A DNA stretch of 64,000 nt from MKUN01 sp964481425 (lineage in GTDB: Bacteria; Bacteroidota; Bacteroidia; Chitinophagales; Chitinophagaceae), in assembly GCA_964481425.1 (NCBI GenBank), contig CAYZTM010000002.1, forward strand, positions 1-64,000, written 5' to 3'. The notes under the pieces were generated by a model. The model was not told where the DNA came from. It worked only from the letters and a program-made list of their open reading frames with translations, and did no database searches. Made by a program: the position numbers and the translations under genes. This document shows, piece by piece, positions 26,101 to 34,571 of this stretch. Position 1 is the stretch's first letter; the number at the start of each line of letters is the position of its first letter.

Positions 26101-28258
26101 GGAAGCTGGTATAGCCGAGGTTGTCCTGCGCGATCATGTTTATGGCGCCTCCATTTGCTACATTGATATAGCGTTCGCTGATCGTGCGTTGAGTGCTCAG
26201 CTCAAATATCTGGGCTACATCACATCCCAGTGCCGTGAAAATGGGCATTCGTGGGCTATTGTGGTATTGCTCAGGGTTATTGAGGTTGAAGTCAAAATTG
26301 CCGGCGGATGCGTGACCATGGAAGGTGAGCATACCGATGCCGCTATTGATCATGGAGTCGACAAAAGCACTGCCTGCCGCATCTACAGGACTGCTGGTAT
26401 TCTTGGCAATTGTGGTCACGAAGTCCCCGGCATAAGGGTTTTGGATGATAATCGCCCCACTATTAAGGGTAGAAAGCAGGATAGTTTGTAATGCTGCATC
26501 GCTACCGCCTGCAATGTGTAGTACATTCTTCTTCCAAAGTTCTGTGCCGGCCGTTGGTTGAACGGCAGGCTTTAATGCGGCTTCATAGGCTTTTACTTTG
26601 TCCAGGTATGTACCTGCTTCCTGCCCGTTCCATACCGATAGTCTGCCGATATAAATTTTCTCTTTTAAATCATTGCCAAAGTTCACGAAGTCTACATCTG
26701 AGCCCGGGTTGCCAAATGTGGGCACAATCGGGAAGTTATAAGTTGCCGGGCTCTGCAGGTATTCTTTATACTTATTATAGAGCAGACCGTGGCCGATAAT
26801 AAACACATAGGCGGGTTTCGTATTCCATTTGTCGTAAGCATAGCGAAGAAAGTTCTTTATTGCCAATGGATGAATATCTGTTCCGTAGGCAAACTGATCG
26901 TACAGTTCTGTCACGTCGGCAACTATAACATTGTATGCCCCCCCGGTTGCTGAGCTGCGATAGTCTTTATAATCCTGTATGTAATTATGTCCATTATAGT
27001 CCATCAGCCCTTTGTGGCTAATGATCACGTAATTCCCCTGGTTGGCAGCCTGGCTGTAATTGGTGAATTGAATTGTCCTGGCGGGGGTAATGTTATATAT
27101 GGATGTACCTGAGGTACTGAAAACTACAAGTTCGCGTTCAGTAAGCGAGGGGTCAAGGTAGAACTTAACGATGCCGGGAGCAGATATATCACCGCTATAC
27201 CATTGTTTATTTGTAAGGTCGAAGAGCTTTGGAGGGTTGCCGCCATCTGCGAGGCTCTGGAACTCGAGGTATTGGTTATTAGTATTGGCTGCAAGGCTAA
27301 AATGAAAATAATCAGCACCCTGCATGTCAAAATTGTGTGCATAGCGCAACTGGTTGTAAGAGCAACCATAGTAGTTGTACCCGACGGCATTGGCCATAGA
27401 AGGCGCATAATGCACGAGGTTATCGACATTTAGCAGGCCGGCAGGCACAGTAAGGTTAAATGTAACTACTGCCGCGGGGTTTGTGGACAAGCTGATCAAA
27501 GAATCGGTGAGTTGCTGGTTGGCAACCGATATCTTCATGTCTAAAGGACTGGCGGTGACACTTCTGTTCACTGCGAGTACAGTGGTCTGTAGCTCTGCCG
27601 GTTCGGAGTTTACGATACCCGGCGCACCAATGTAGGCATCAGACGCCATATTGAACGTAAAGCCGTCCTGGAGGATACGTCCCTCGCCCTGGTCAAACTG
27701 TGAAGAATAAAGCCCCTCATCGGCAGAATAGGTGCGGCCACTCAAGAAATGTTCCGTGTAGTGTAGTGCAGATGTCACGGTGCAGAGCGCTTCGGGTGCT
27801 GGGGGCGTAGCCGGTATCGTATTGGTGTTCTGTATATAACGCGAGTGCGTATTATTATCGTAAGTAAGGTAATAACATGCCGTATCGCTAAATAAACTGG
27901 CACCGGGATCAGCCTGCCATGCCGGGTCTACATACAAGTTACGGTCAAGGCTGCCATCGTTCTGCCGCCCGTAGAATTCTATATAATCACCTGCGCTGAA
28001 AGTGTTTTGTGTTGATGTGTATAGTGGTACTTCCTGCCCATCGCGGTATAAGACAAACTGGTTGCCATTCACTGTGGCCGGTATGCCGGCAGCATCGAGG
28101 GTAGCCTTGGTTATATGGTAGATACCTTCTTTCCCCACCTTGAATTTATAGTAGGTCTTGCTATAATCTATCCACTCATTGCCATATGGCTGCGCAAAGC
28201 TGCCGGCTGCGAACAGCAGTAGCGTAACGATACATATGGCCTGGAACATTTTGTGCAT
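23174..28258 (-). CDS. PorU-like (PorU2-type) T9SS sortase, gingipain C25 family
   Basis: A 1694-residue secreted protease, much longer than classical PorU (about 1100-1300). Signal peptide (1-22, SFAQ), N-terminal prodomain-like beta region to about 400, then a C25 core (about 410-790) with the catalytic His in MLTFHGHAS (about 646-654) and Cys in FTALGCDVAQ (about 677-686). A long tail of beta/Ig-like domains follows. The C terminus is a FlgD-like/sorting domain starting NYPNPF and ending YGKIYIMR. In the T9SS, PorU removes the cargo sorting domain and attaches it to A-LPS. Starts 11 bp after the porV-like gene. Confidence 0.87.
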   Translation of the reverse strand: MHKMFQAICIVTLLLFAAGSFAQPYGNEWIDYSKTYYKFKVGKEGIYHITKATLDAAGIPATVNGNQFVLYRDGQEVPLYTSTQNTFSAGDYIEFYGRQNDGSLDRNLYVDPAWQADPGASLFSDTACYYLTYDNNTHSRYIQNTNTIPATPPAPEALCTVTSALHYTEHFLSGRTYSADEGLYSSQFDQGEGRILQDGFTFNMASDAYIGAPGIVNSEPAELQTTVLAVNRSVTASPLDMKISVANQQLTDSLISLSTNPAAVVTFNLTVPAGLLNVDNLVHYAPSMANAVGYNYYGCSYNQLRYAHNFDMQGADYFHFSLAANTNNQYLEFQSLADGGNPPKLFDLTNKQWYSGDISAPGIVKFYLDPSLTERELVVFSTSGTSIYNITPARTIQFTNYSQAANQGNYVIISHKGLMDYNGHNYIQDYKDYRSSATGGAYNVIVADVTELYDQFAYGTDIHPLAIKNFLRYAYDKWNTKPAYVFIIGHGLLYNKYKEYLQSPATYNFPIVPTFGNPGSDVDFVNFGNDLKEKIYIGRLSVWNGQEAGTYLDKVKAYEAALKPAVQPTAGTELWKKNVLHIAGGSDAALQTILLSTLNSGAIIIQNPYAGDFVTTIAKNTSSPVDAAGSAFVDSMINSGIGMLTFHGHASAGNFDFNLNNPEQYHNSPRMPIFTALGCDVAQIFELSTQRTISERYINVANGGAINMIAQDNLGYTSFHSNYIRPYYAAIGNYDYNGTIGSQCSKAYDSTLVFYSILNSNTNFNFTELESIILQGDPAVSAYNNPKPDYHVSDSSISSYPFSISTALDSFKLNVVCYNLAKALRDTVNIKVEHTDPNGLTTTIATVPVVNLFFTDTVSVNVPVNKLTDLGLNRYKVTIDPDNVYDEVSETNNGGSISIFIYSNNLVPIYPPEFGIVGQQGVILKASTLNSFQKPGAYRMEIDTTELFNSPLKQQTTMSGPPGVIKWTPVISLKDSTVYYWRAAYDSLVNGNYSWSNSSFIYIPQKNGWNQSHYYQYLKDSFVTLGINNSRTFTYPLINTPVIARNAMLSTDPNWPFVTDDCSVSVNDVSVQRGGCSPFVGTLQVMVFDSADAQLWVNPQAGQSGAYPRCGSSSGVVSFEFPLNTLASRNNIRHFLDSIPNNDYVLLRNVIYNIPANQTFQPSYIDTWKADTAVNGSGQSLYHTLRNMGFTMIDSFYRKRVFILARQKGNNAFPVYQKFSADTTDKIELDLNIQTLRYSGTLTSKTIGPAKTWQSLLWRTHTADNFPQNDTCYLKVSGISNAGTVTPLFTTTNRDTSLAGIDANAYPYLKLNWFNLDTNTHTPPQLDNWRIYYVPVPEAALNPAAHLALTDTVQVGQSNNFSVAIEELAGQPMDSMLVRYKLIDASGNSHLLADKKYKKLNGNDTLNASFSFNPSSYPGADVLFIEANPDNNQPEQYHPNNLGYINFFVNKDNLNPFIDVTFDGVHILDKDIVSSKPYIHISLRDENKYLALDDTSLLSLSIRYPDDPLTSRRTVNFDNTICKFIPASLDKGRNEAVIEYRPELLEDGIYELYINGKDKSGNTGGTDDYRISFEVVNKPSITNILNYPNPFSTSTAFLFTLTGYQIPSQLKIQILTVTGKVVKEITKAELGPLHIGRNITEYKWDGQDQYGQLLGNGVYLYRVVSSLNGNNMDHRDSGADKFFKHGYGKIYIMR

Positions 28259-28269
28259 AGACCTGGTGC

Positions 28270-29460
28270 TTATTTTTTCTTTTTTGTTTTTCTTTTCTTC
28301 TCCCGGTGTGGTAACAAGGTATCATCATCATTATCTCGGGCCGCATGCATTGCCCTTGTTTCCTTCTTATTTATATCCAGCCTCAGCGATATGATATGGG
28401 TATAGAGCGGGTTGGCCTGCGTTTGCAGGCTGGTGAATGCATAATCGAGCATAAGGCCCTTTATCTTCAATCCTATACCGACGGCGGGCTGGTAAATGGT
28501 ATATTTCTTTTGGTTGGTAGTGTCTTTATCGTCGAGGACCCTTTGGATGTTCCCTACACCGAGGCGCAGGAAGATAGTATTCTTGTAAGCGCCTTCAATG
28601 CCCATATGCGGATCAAAGCTAATTGGCTTGCCGCTGATGAGGGTATTACGTTTGCCATCAGTGGTCATGTCCACGTCCAGCTCGGCCATCAGTTGTATCT
28701 TTCGTTCAGGCTGCATGAAATAGCGGGAAAAGCCGAAATTGAAACGCGGTAGCATCACTTCATAGGATTTTACAGGTATCTCGTTCCCGGTATTACCAAA
28801 TACTATCTTGTCATGATCGGAGAGGTGGAAGCTCCAGGCAGTATAGGTTGTTGTTATGTCTTTTGCCATCAGGCCGAAGCGCCATTGACGATATGCTGCC
28901 TGGATGCCCGCATCTACACCCGCACCCCATGCTTTGGCAAGGGAACCTAACTGGCGGTAGATGATCTTTACATTGGCGCCGATATTGGTTTGTATCTCCT
29001 CGTTCTTAAAGAGTTTCAGTTTTTGGGCATAAGACAAGATGAAGGCATAATCGCCGGCGCTCATCGATTTCAGTTTGCTTTCATCGAAGGAGCCATCGGG
29101 CTGTACATAATCTAAAGTGTTGGGGATATCATCGATCGCGAAGCGCAGTATGGACAGGCCTATTACGTGTTGCGTGTCCTTCAGGGGCATGGCAGCTGCT
29201 CCGTAGTCGTATTTGGCATTACCGGAAAAGTACTCCGCGTGCATCAGGCCCACTTCAAAGTCATCGTGTACCTTCATCAGGCCTGCCGGGTTCCAGTAGC
29301 CGGAGGTGACATCGCTAACTGTAGCCGACTGTGCCCCGGCCATACCCAGGCCCCTTGCCCCTACGCCTATGTTCAGGTATTCGTTGACATAGATGCGGGT
29401 CTGCGCGCTTGCGCAGAGGGTAAACAGGAGCAGCAATAACAGGGTACTGATTTTTCTCAT
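28270..29460 (-). CDS. PorV/PorQ-family T9SS outer membrane protein
   Basis: A 396-residue FadL-like barrel with signal peptide (1-19, CASAQ). The family opening EYLNIGVGARGLGMAGAQSA (about 28-47) and SGYWNPAGL (about 53-61) are clear. PorV is the shuttle protein that carries T9SS cargo from the translocon to the PorU sortase. It is transcribed just before the porU2-like gene with 11 bp between. The C terminus carries an unusual tail of Lys/Arg (KKRKTKKKK). Confidence 0.87.
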   Translation of the reverse strand: MRKISTLLLLLLFTLCASAQTRIYVNEYLNIGVGARGLGMAGAQSATVSDVTSGYWNPAGLMKVHDDFEVGLMHAEYFSGNAKYDYGAAAMPLKDTQHVIGLSILRFAIDDIPNTLDYVQPDGSFDESKLKSMSAGDYAFILSYAQKLKLFKNEEIQTNIGANVKIIYRQLGSLAKAWGAGVDAGIQAAYRQWRFGLMAKDITTTYTAWSFHLSDHDKIVFGNTGNEIPVKSYEVMLPRFNFGFSRYFMQPERKIQLMAELDVDMTTDGKRNTLISGKPISFDPHMGIEGAYKNTIFLRLGVGNIQRVLDDKDTTNQKKYTIYQPAVGIGLKIKGLMLDYAFTSLQTQANPLYTHIISLRLDINKKETRAMHAARDNDDDTLLPHREKKRKTKKKK

Positions 29461-29594
29461 TCCACTTATTCGTCAATGGGTTATAAAGTTAATACATTAT
29501 GACCGAAGCGCTGTTTTAAGCAATTATTACAGCAAAGCAACAGGTATTTCATAATATCTGTGTTGTCAGCCTCTCAACTTATCAAGCTATCCGT

Positions 29595-29602
29595 TATTTT
29601 TG
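29595..29602 (+). promoter_or_regulatory. promoter -7 box of tyrS (TATTTTTG)
   Basis: Full TAnnTTTG match only 6 bp before the ATG at 29609, so the mRNA leader must be very short or absent. Confidence 0.55.
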
Positions 29603-29608
29603 CCGCAA

Positions 29609-30886
29609 ATGAACCTGATAGCTGATTTACAGGCCCGCAACCTGGTACAGGACATAATGCCGGGCACCGAAGAGCAACTGCTTAAAGAAATGACCTCGGC
29701 CTATGTAGGCTTCGACCCTACTGCCGATAGCCTGCATGTTGGCAACTTGCTACCTATATCGCTGCTTATGCGGCTGCAGCGTGCGGGCCACAAGCCTTAT
29801 GCCCTTGTAGGAGGCGCTACGGGTATGATAGGGGACCCATCGGGAAAATCGGCAGAGCGCAACCTGCTGGATATGGAAACGATAGCGCATAACTGTGCCT
29901 GCCAGCGCAAACAGTTGGAAAAATTTCTTGACTTTGATCCTGCCAAGCCGAATGGCGCTGTGATGGTGAATAACTATGACTGGTTCAAAGATTTCGGTTT
30001 TCTTGATTTTATACGTGATGTTGGTAAGCACATCACCATCAATTACATGCTTTCTAAAGATTCTGTGCAGAAACGCCTTGAGACAGGATTGTCTTTCACG
30101 GAATTCACCTACCAGTTGATACAGGGCTACGATTTTTACTACCTGTACAATCATAATAATGTGAAGCTGCAAATGGGTGGCGCTGACCAGTGGGGTAATA
30201 TAGTGACGGGCACGGAACTGATACGCCGTAAAGGTGGGGGCGAGGCATTTGCATTTACCTGTAAGCTGATCACCAAAAGCGATGGCAGCAAATTCGGTAA
30301 ATCGGAGAGTGGTAATGTATGGCTGGACCCCGAACGCACTTCCCCCTACCAATTTTACCAATTCTGGTTGAAGTTGCCGGATGATGATGCGGCAAAGATG
30401 TCCTACAATTTCTCTTTTCGCAGTGTGGAAGAAATAAAAGCGCTGGTGGAGGAACATAGCACTGCACCGCACCTGCGCAAATTGCAAAAGGCATTGGCCG
30501 AGGAGATGACCATTATGGTGCATAGCAAGGAAGACCTGGAGTTTGCACAAAAGGCTTCTGAAATATTATTTGGCCAATCCACTGTTGATGCCTTGCGCGC
30601 GCTGAATGAAAAGCAGTTACTCGAGGTGATGGATGGTGTACCGCAGGTAACCGGCAGTAAAGATGCATTAAATGATGGGTTGGACCTGCTCACCTTCCTT
30701 GCGGAAAGCGGAGTGTTCTCCTCAAAGGGGGAGGCCCGTAAGATGGTACAGAATGGGGGCGTTAGCATTAACAAAGAGAAAGTGCCGGGTATCGACCATA
30801 AGCTTACAGCGGAACACCTGCTCAATGAGCGCTATGTGCTGGTGCAGAAAGGTAAGAGCAATTATACGCTGGCGATATTTAATTAA
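29609..30886 (+). CDS. tyrS: tyrosine--tRNA ligase
   Basis: A 425-residue class I synthetase charging tRNA-Tyr. ATG at 29609 chosen; an upstream TTG lies inside the promoter box. YVGFDPTADSLHVGNLLP (about 33-50) carries the HIGH-like HVGN; the KMSKS-like loop is KFGKS (about 231-235). A C-terminal S4 RNA-binding domain (about 355-425) is present (GEARKMVQNGGVSIN). Full length. Confidence 0.97.
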   Translation: MNLIADLQARNLVQDIMPGTEEQLLKEMTSAYVGFDPTADSLHVGNLLPISLLMRLQRAGHKPYALVGGATGMIGDPSGKSAERNLLDMETIAHNCACQRKQLEKFLDFDPAKPNGAVMVNNYDWFKDFGFLDFIRDVGKHITINYMLSKDSVQKRLETGLSFTEFTYQLIQGYDFYYLYNHNNVKLQMGGADQWGNIVTGTELIRRKGGGEAFAFTCKLITKSDGSKFGKSESGNVWLDPERTSPYQFYQFWLKLPDDDAAKMSYNFSFRSVEEIKALVEEHSTAPHLRKLQKALAEEMTIMVHSKEDLEFAQKASEILFGQSTVDALRALNEKQLLEVMDGVPQVTGSKDALNDGLDLLTFLAESGVFSSKGEARKMVQNGGVSINKEKVPGIDHKLTAEHLLNERYVLVQKGKSNYTLAIFN

Positions 30887-30907
30887 GAACATTTATAAGG
30901 TTAATAT

Positions 30908-30941
30908 AAAGAGCCTTGAATCTAATTCGGGGCTCTTTTAT
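30908..30941. terminator. terminator after tyrS
   Basis: An 8-bp stem AAAGAGCC/GGCTCTTT (30908-30915 with 30931-30938), then TTATTTG. It overlaps the 3' end of the convergent gene at 30938. Confidence 0.65.
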
Positions 30942-31162
30942 TTGTCGCGTTTGTGTATGCCCAGTCTTGATATTGTAAAATAACCCGCACGGAGCAGTAC
31001 GAAAAACAAACCTGTGTACATGGTGCCGGCAAATAAGATGTCGCTTATAACCTGCCCTATGCCATAGGGCCCGTTAACAGGATCATACAACCAGTCATGG
31101 ACAAAGAGCATGGAGGTAAGTAGTATCGATATCAACAAGATGATTTTGTCTGCTTTCTTCAT
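30938..31162 (-). CDS. small two-helix membrane protein
   Basis: A 74-residue protein with two hydrophobic helices (about 6-22 and 40-60) joined by a short polar loop (WLYDPVNGPYGIGQ), and a basic C-terminal tail. Resembles other short Bacteroidota membrane proteins; no family assigned. 28 bp after the stop of the next gene upstream (31191), possibly co-transcribed. Confidence 0.65.
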   Translation of the reverse strand: MKKADKIILLISILLTSMLFVHDWLYDPVNGPYGIGQVISDILFAGTMYTGLFFVLLRAGYFTISRLGIHKRDK

Positions 31163-31190
31163 ACGCTCAACTATTTAGGTGATGGTAGGA

Positions 31191-31742
31191 TCAATCCACT
31201 TTTTGCCCCGGGTTCTTTTCCCGCCATTCATATTCTTCCTTGCTTAAGTACTGCTCCAGTATTCCCGTCTCTTTATTCTCGCCCTTTACCAGTTCTATGA
31301 TCACTTCTTTGGGGTCTTTTGCTTCTTTGGGTTCCAGTATCCAGCTTATGGTAGTACGATCGTTGTTTTTAGTGCTGGTGGCGGGTTTACCGTACTGGTG
31401 CTGCAGCGATTTCTTCAGTTTTTTAAAGGCAGCCTTGGGTTTATCATTTTTATAATCGCTGATGACATAAGCTGCCAGCAGGTTCTTGTAGAAGGTCAGT
31501 AATATCGAGCAGGAGTCCCCTGCATGATAGTAGTGCTCATAATTGAGGTACAAGTGATTGGCATAGCCCCCGTTACTTTCAAAACTAGGTGTGCAATTCT
31601 GCCTCCCGAACATAGCCTTCACCGAATCCCTGGTCATTGCAAAGGGAATATTGCTGTCGCCGTTGGGGCTTTGTGCCCATGAGCTACTGTGAAAACCAAA
31701 ACATAAAATAGCGGTGATTATTATTCTATATGTCTTTTTCAT
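31191..31742 (-). CDS. secreted hypothetical protein
   Basis: A 183-residue protein with a signal peptide (1-23, ends SSWAQ). The mature part has alternating strands and helices with two Cys (about 50, 77), and ends in a charged helix (SKEEYEWREK). No family recognised. Probably periplasmic. Confidence 0.75.
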   Translation of the reverse strand: MKKTYRIIITAILCFGFHSSSWAQSPNGDSNIPFAMTRDSVKAMFGRQNCTPSFESNGGYANHLYLNYEHYYHAGDSCSILLTFYKNLLAAYVISDYKNDKPKAAFKKLKKSLQHQYGKPATSTKNNDRTTISWILEPKEAKDPKEVIIELVKGENKETGILEQYLSKEEYEWREKNPGQKVD

Positions 31743-31842
31743 AAGGCTAAGATATTTATTTTGGCAGGTAAATGGAAAGGTAAATTTGTCTGCCTGTTGT
31801 TTTACCAGGTAAGTTTTAGCTTTTCGCTTTTCACTTTTGAGT

Positions 31843-31850
31843 TAACTTTA
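31843..31850 (+). promoter_or_regulatory. promoter -7 box (TAACTTTA)
   Basis: One base off TAnnTTTG, 4 bp before the ATG at 31855; another near-leaderless arrangement. Confidence 0.4.
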
Positions 31851-31854
31851 ACCG

Positions 31855-33813
31855 ATGTCCCCCCGTGTTTTACGTAGCATATTGCTTTTTGTGGCGTTGG
31901 TAGCCGTTACGCTGCCTGCATTCTATTGCAATAGTCCCAAAAGCAGTACGGAAAATGTAGCAGGCTCGCCCTGGAAGAATGTGTATGACAGCAGTGCCCA
32001 TTATGTAGGTATGCAGAAATGCCGTACCTGCCATGAAAGTGTGTACCAGACCTTTATAAAAACAGGCATGGGCCAGTCGTTCGATCATGCCACCCGGCAG
32101 AAATCAGCTGCCGATTTCTCGCCAGCCCATGCACTGGTGTATGATAAAGACCTCGACTTCTATTATAAACCCTACTGGCAGAATGATACCCTATATGTGA
32201 TGGAGTTCCGCACCGAGGGCAAGGACACGGTACACAAGCGCATACAACGTGTTGATTATATTGTAGGCTCGGGGCAGCATACCAATTCGCACATGTACGA
32301 TAAGAATGGTTATTTCTACCAGGTGCCGATAACCTTTTATACTCAAAAGCACCAATGGGACCTAGCGCCGGGTTTTGAGAAAGGGGCCAGTAGCCGTTTT
32401 TCGCGCATGATAGAGATAGAGTGCATGAGCTGCCATAACGGTTATCCGGATTTCGTAGATAACAGCCAGAACAAATTCGTTAGTGTAAAGACCGGCATAG
32501 ACTGCGAGCGCTGCCATGGCCCGGGTAGCCTGCATGTGGCCGCCAAGGAGTCGGGAGATATAGTGGACACCTCCAAAGGACCTGACTATACTATCGTTAA
32601 CCCCCGCAGGCTGCCTACGGAATTGCAAAACAATGTATGCCAGCGCTGCCACCTGCAGGGCATTGCAGTACTCAATGACAATAAAACATTTTTCGATTTC
32701 CGTCCCGGCATGCACTTATCGGAAGTGATGAATGTTTTTATGCCCGAGTATGAAGGAGCTCGTGACAAAATGATCATGGCCTCACATGTGGAGCGGATGA
32801 AAAAAAGCAGGTGTTATGTTGAATCGGGGAAAATGAGCTGCATTACCTGCCACAACCCACATATCAGTGTTAAGTTCACACCGAGGGAGCATTTCATCAA
32901 TGCCTGCATGAATTGCCATGGCGGTGCAAAGCAACAACAGTGTACCGAGAAGGCCGAAGTACGCGCTGCTAAAGGTAACGATTGTATCACCTGCCATATG
33001 CCGCACAATGGCAGTATAGATATACCCCATGTGGCCGTGACCGACCACTATATCCGTAAGCGGCCACTAACTGACACGGCGGAAAAAAAGATAACTGCAT
33101 TCCTGGGCCTTAAATGCTTCAACAACAAACATGTTGACGCCATTACCGAGGCGCGGGGTTATATGGAATTTTATGAGCGTTATAACCAGAACAAAGGCCT
33201 GCTCGACTCCGCCCTGTTCTACCTTAATAAGCAGCCCGATGCGGAAGCGAAAAATGAACAGAACCGAGATTACATACGTGTCTATTACCTGCTCGACGAT
33301 TTTACTAAAGTAGCAGGCTATGCAACGCAATTACAGCCTACAGCTATCAATGATGCATGGACGGCTTACCGTGTGGGTGAGGCCTATTTTAGCATGCAGC
33401 AGTTTGATAAGGCACTGCCCTGGTACAAGCGTGCTACAGAGATATGGAAATACTCGCTCGACTTCCAGAACAAATACGGTACCTGCCTGCTGGCGCTTAA
33501 TCGGCTGGAAGATGCAAAAAAAGTATTCGAGTTTATTGTGAATGAGAACCCCGATTACCAGAGTGCTAATACTAACCTGGGTTTCCTGTATATGCAGGAG
33601 GGCAATAATACTATGGCTTATAATTACCTGCGCCATGCCAACGAACTGGACCCGGACCATGAGCAAACACTCATTAACCTTGCTGTGTATTACCACAATA
33701 ACCAGCAAAGCGACAAAGCGAAAAAATGCCTGGAACACCTGCTGAAAAAACATCCTGGTAATGCACAGGCAAAGGCCATGCTGGCTGATCTTGCTACTAC
33801 TCAGAAGCTATAG
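31855..33813 (+). CDS. heptaheme c-type cytochrome fused to TPR domain, lipoprotein
   Basis: A 652-residue exported protein. N-terminal hydrophobic stretch ending in AFYC (Cys about 25) suggests a lipoprotein. Seven CXXCH haem sites follow: CRTCH (about 57), CMSCH, CERCH, CQRCH, CITCH, CMNCH and CITCH (about 380). The C-terminal ~220 residues hold tetratricopeptide repeats (WTAYRVGEAYFSMQQFDKAL onward). The haem part is of the cytochrome c554/doubled-CXXCH type. A role in periplasmic electron transfer with a TPR docking arm is inferred. Overlaps the convergent gene by 13 bp. Confidence 0.9.
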   Translation: MSPRVLRSILLFVALVAVTLPAFYCNSPKSSTENVAGSPWKNVYDSSAHYVGMQKCRTCHESVYQTFIKTGMGQSFDHATRQKSAADFSPAHALVYDKDLDFYYKPYWQNDTLYVMEFRTEGKDTVHKRIQRVDYIVGSGQHTNSHMYDKNGYFYQVPITFYTQKHQWDLAPGFEKGASSRFSRMIEIECMSCHNGYPDFVDNSQNKFVSVKTGIDCERCHGPGSLHVAAKESGDIVDTSKGPDYTIVNPRRLPTELQNNVCQRCHLQGIAVLNDNKTFFDFRPGMHLSEVMNVFMPEYEGARDKMIMASHVERMKKSRCYVESGKMSCITCHNPHISVKFTPREHFINACMNCHGGAKQQQCTEKAEVRAAKGNDCITCHMPHNGSIDIPHVAVTDHYIRKRPLTDTAEKKITAFLGLKCFNNKHVDAITEARGYMEFYERYNQNKGLLDSALFYLNKQPDAEAKNEQNRDYIRVYYLLDDFTKVAGYATQLQPTAINDAWTAYRVGEAYFSMQQFDKALPWYKRATEIWKYSLDFQNKYGTCLLALNRLEDAKKVFEFIVNENPDYQSANTNLGFLYMQEGNNTMAYNYLRHANELDPDHEQTLINLAVYYHNNQQSDKAKKCLEHLLKKHPGNAQAKAMLADLATTQKL

Positions 33814-34469
33814 TTCAGGAACAGGCGCTGGTTGATCCTGCCAAGATCAAAATCGAAATTGCTGCCGATAGTTCCCGAAGAGCTGCGGTAGGAGCTAAGA
33901 TTTGAAAATTCAGTACCAAAGACGATTTTCCCGAACCTGAATTTGATGCCCATTGATGGTGCCAGCCCTACTAAAAGCATGTTGGCTTTAGGCCCGCGAT
34001 TTCCTGTGCCGGATTCTATGTATGTGTTTCCATGGTTCGGGTCAATATCCGGATAGTGCCGGGTAATTGTTGTATCTATAGAACCACTGCCATAGCCTAA
34101 CCTTAATTCGAATGCGGCAAACATATACACATGCTTATATAAGGGATGTTGCCCTTCGATGCCCAGACCCACCATTGGCATATTAACGGTAAGGGAGCTA
34201 TGTTTCTCAACCGAGGTATCACCCGCTGAAAAGTAGATATTGCTGAAATTGTATTCCTGCGCTTCCCCATATCCGGCAAATACCCGGTACCCGATATTCT
34301 TCTTCCCAAAATGTTTGAATTGGATGCCGGCAAGTGAAGTTTGGCCACTGGCATTGCCCGAGATGTTGGTCTCTCCCATTAGCCCCAGCTCGTTATATTT
34401 TGTAGTTTCTTGCCCGTAGGTACCGGTAGTGCAGGCGTAGGAAAAAATGACCAGGACTAGCTTTTTCAT
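33801..34469 (-). CDS. outer membrane beta-barrel protein
   Basis: A 222-residue protein from the ATG at 34469 (MKKLVLVIF...). Signal peptide to about residue 20, then alternating amphipathic strands with Gly/Tyr/Phe pattern (GIQFKHFGKKNIGYRVFAGYG) and a terminal strand ending LNYSF, the aromatic C terminus of barrel proteins. Family not recognised. Its 3' end overlaps the cytochrome gene. Confidence 0.75.
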   Translation of the reverse strand: MKKLVLVIFSYACTTGTYGQETTKYNELGLMGETNISGNASGQTSLAGIQFKHFGKKNIGYRVFAGYGEAQEYNFSNIYFSAGDTSVEKHSSLTVNMPMVGLGIEGQHPLYKHVYMFAAFELRLGYGSGSIDTTITRHYPDIDPNHGNTYIESGTGNRGPKANMLLVGLAPSMGIKFRFGKIVFGTEFSNLSSYRSSSGTIGSNFDFDLGRINQRLFLNYSF

Positions 34470-34520
34470 AAAAATGGTTTCCATTTAAACGATTGGTTAT
34501 CATGGTTATTGTGTGCAAAA

Positions 34521-34551
34521 TAAAAAACCACCGCATTGCAGTGGTTTTTAA
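34521..34551 (-). terminator. terminator after the superoxide dismutase gene
   Basis: A near-perfect stem (AAAAACCACCGCA against CAGTGGTTTTT) ending in a T-run on the minus strand, 21 bp past the stop at 34572. Confidence 0.75.
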
Positions 34552-34571
34552 ATATCATGTATCGCTTAGTG

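Noticed and set aside
29750..30550. 266-codon open frame antisense to tyrS
   Set aside because: Shadow of the tyrS coding frame.
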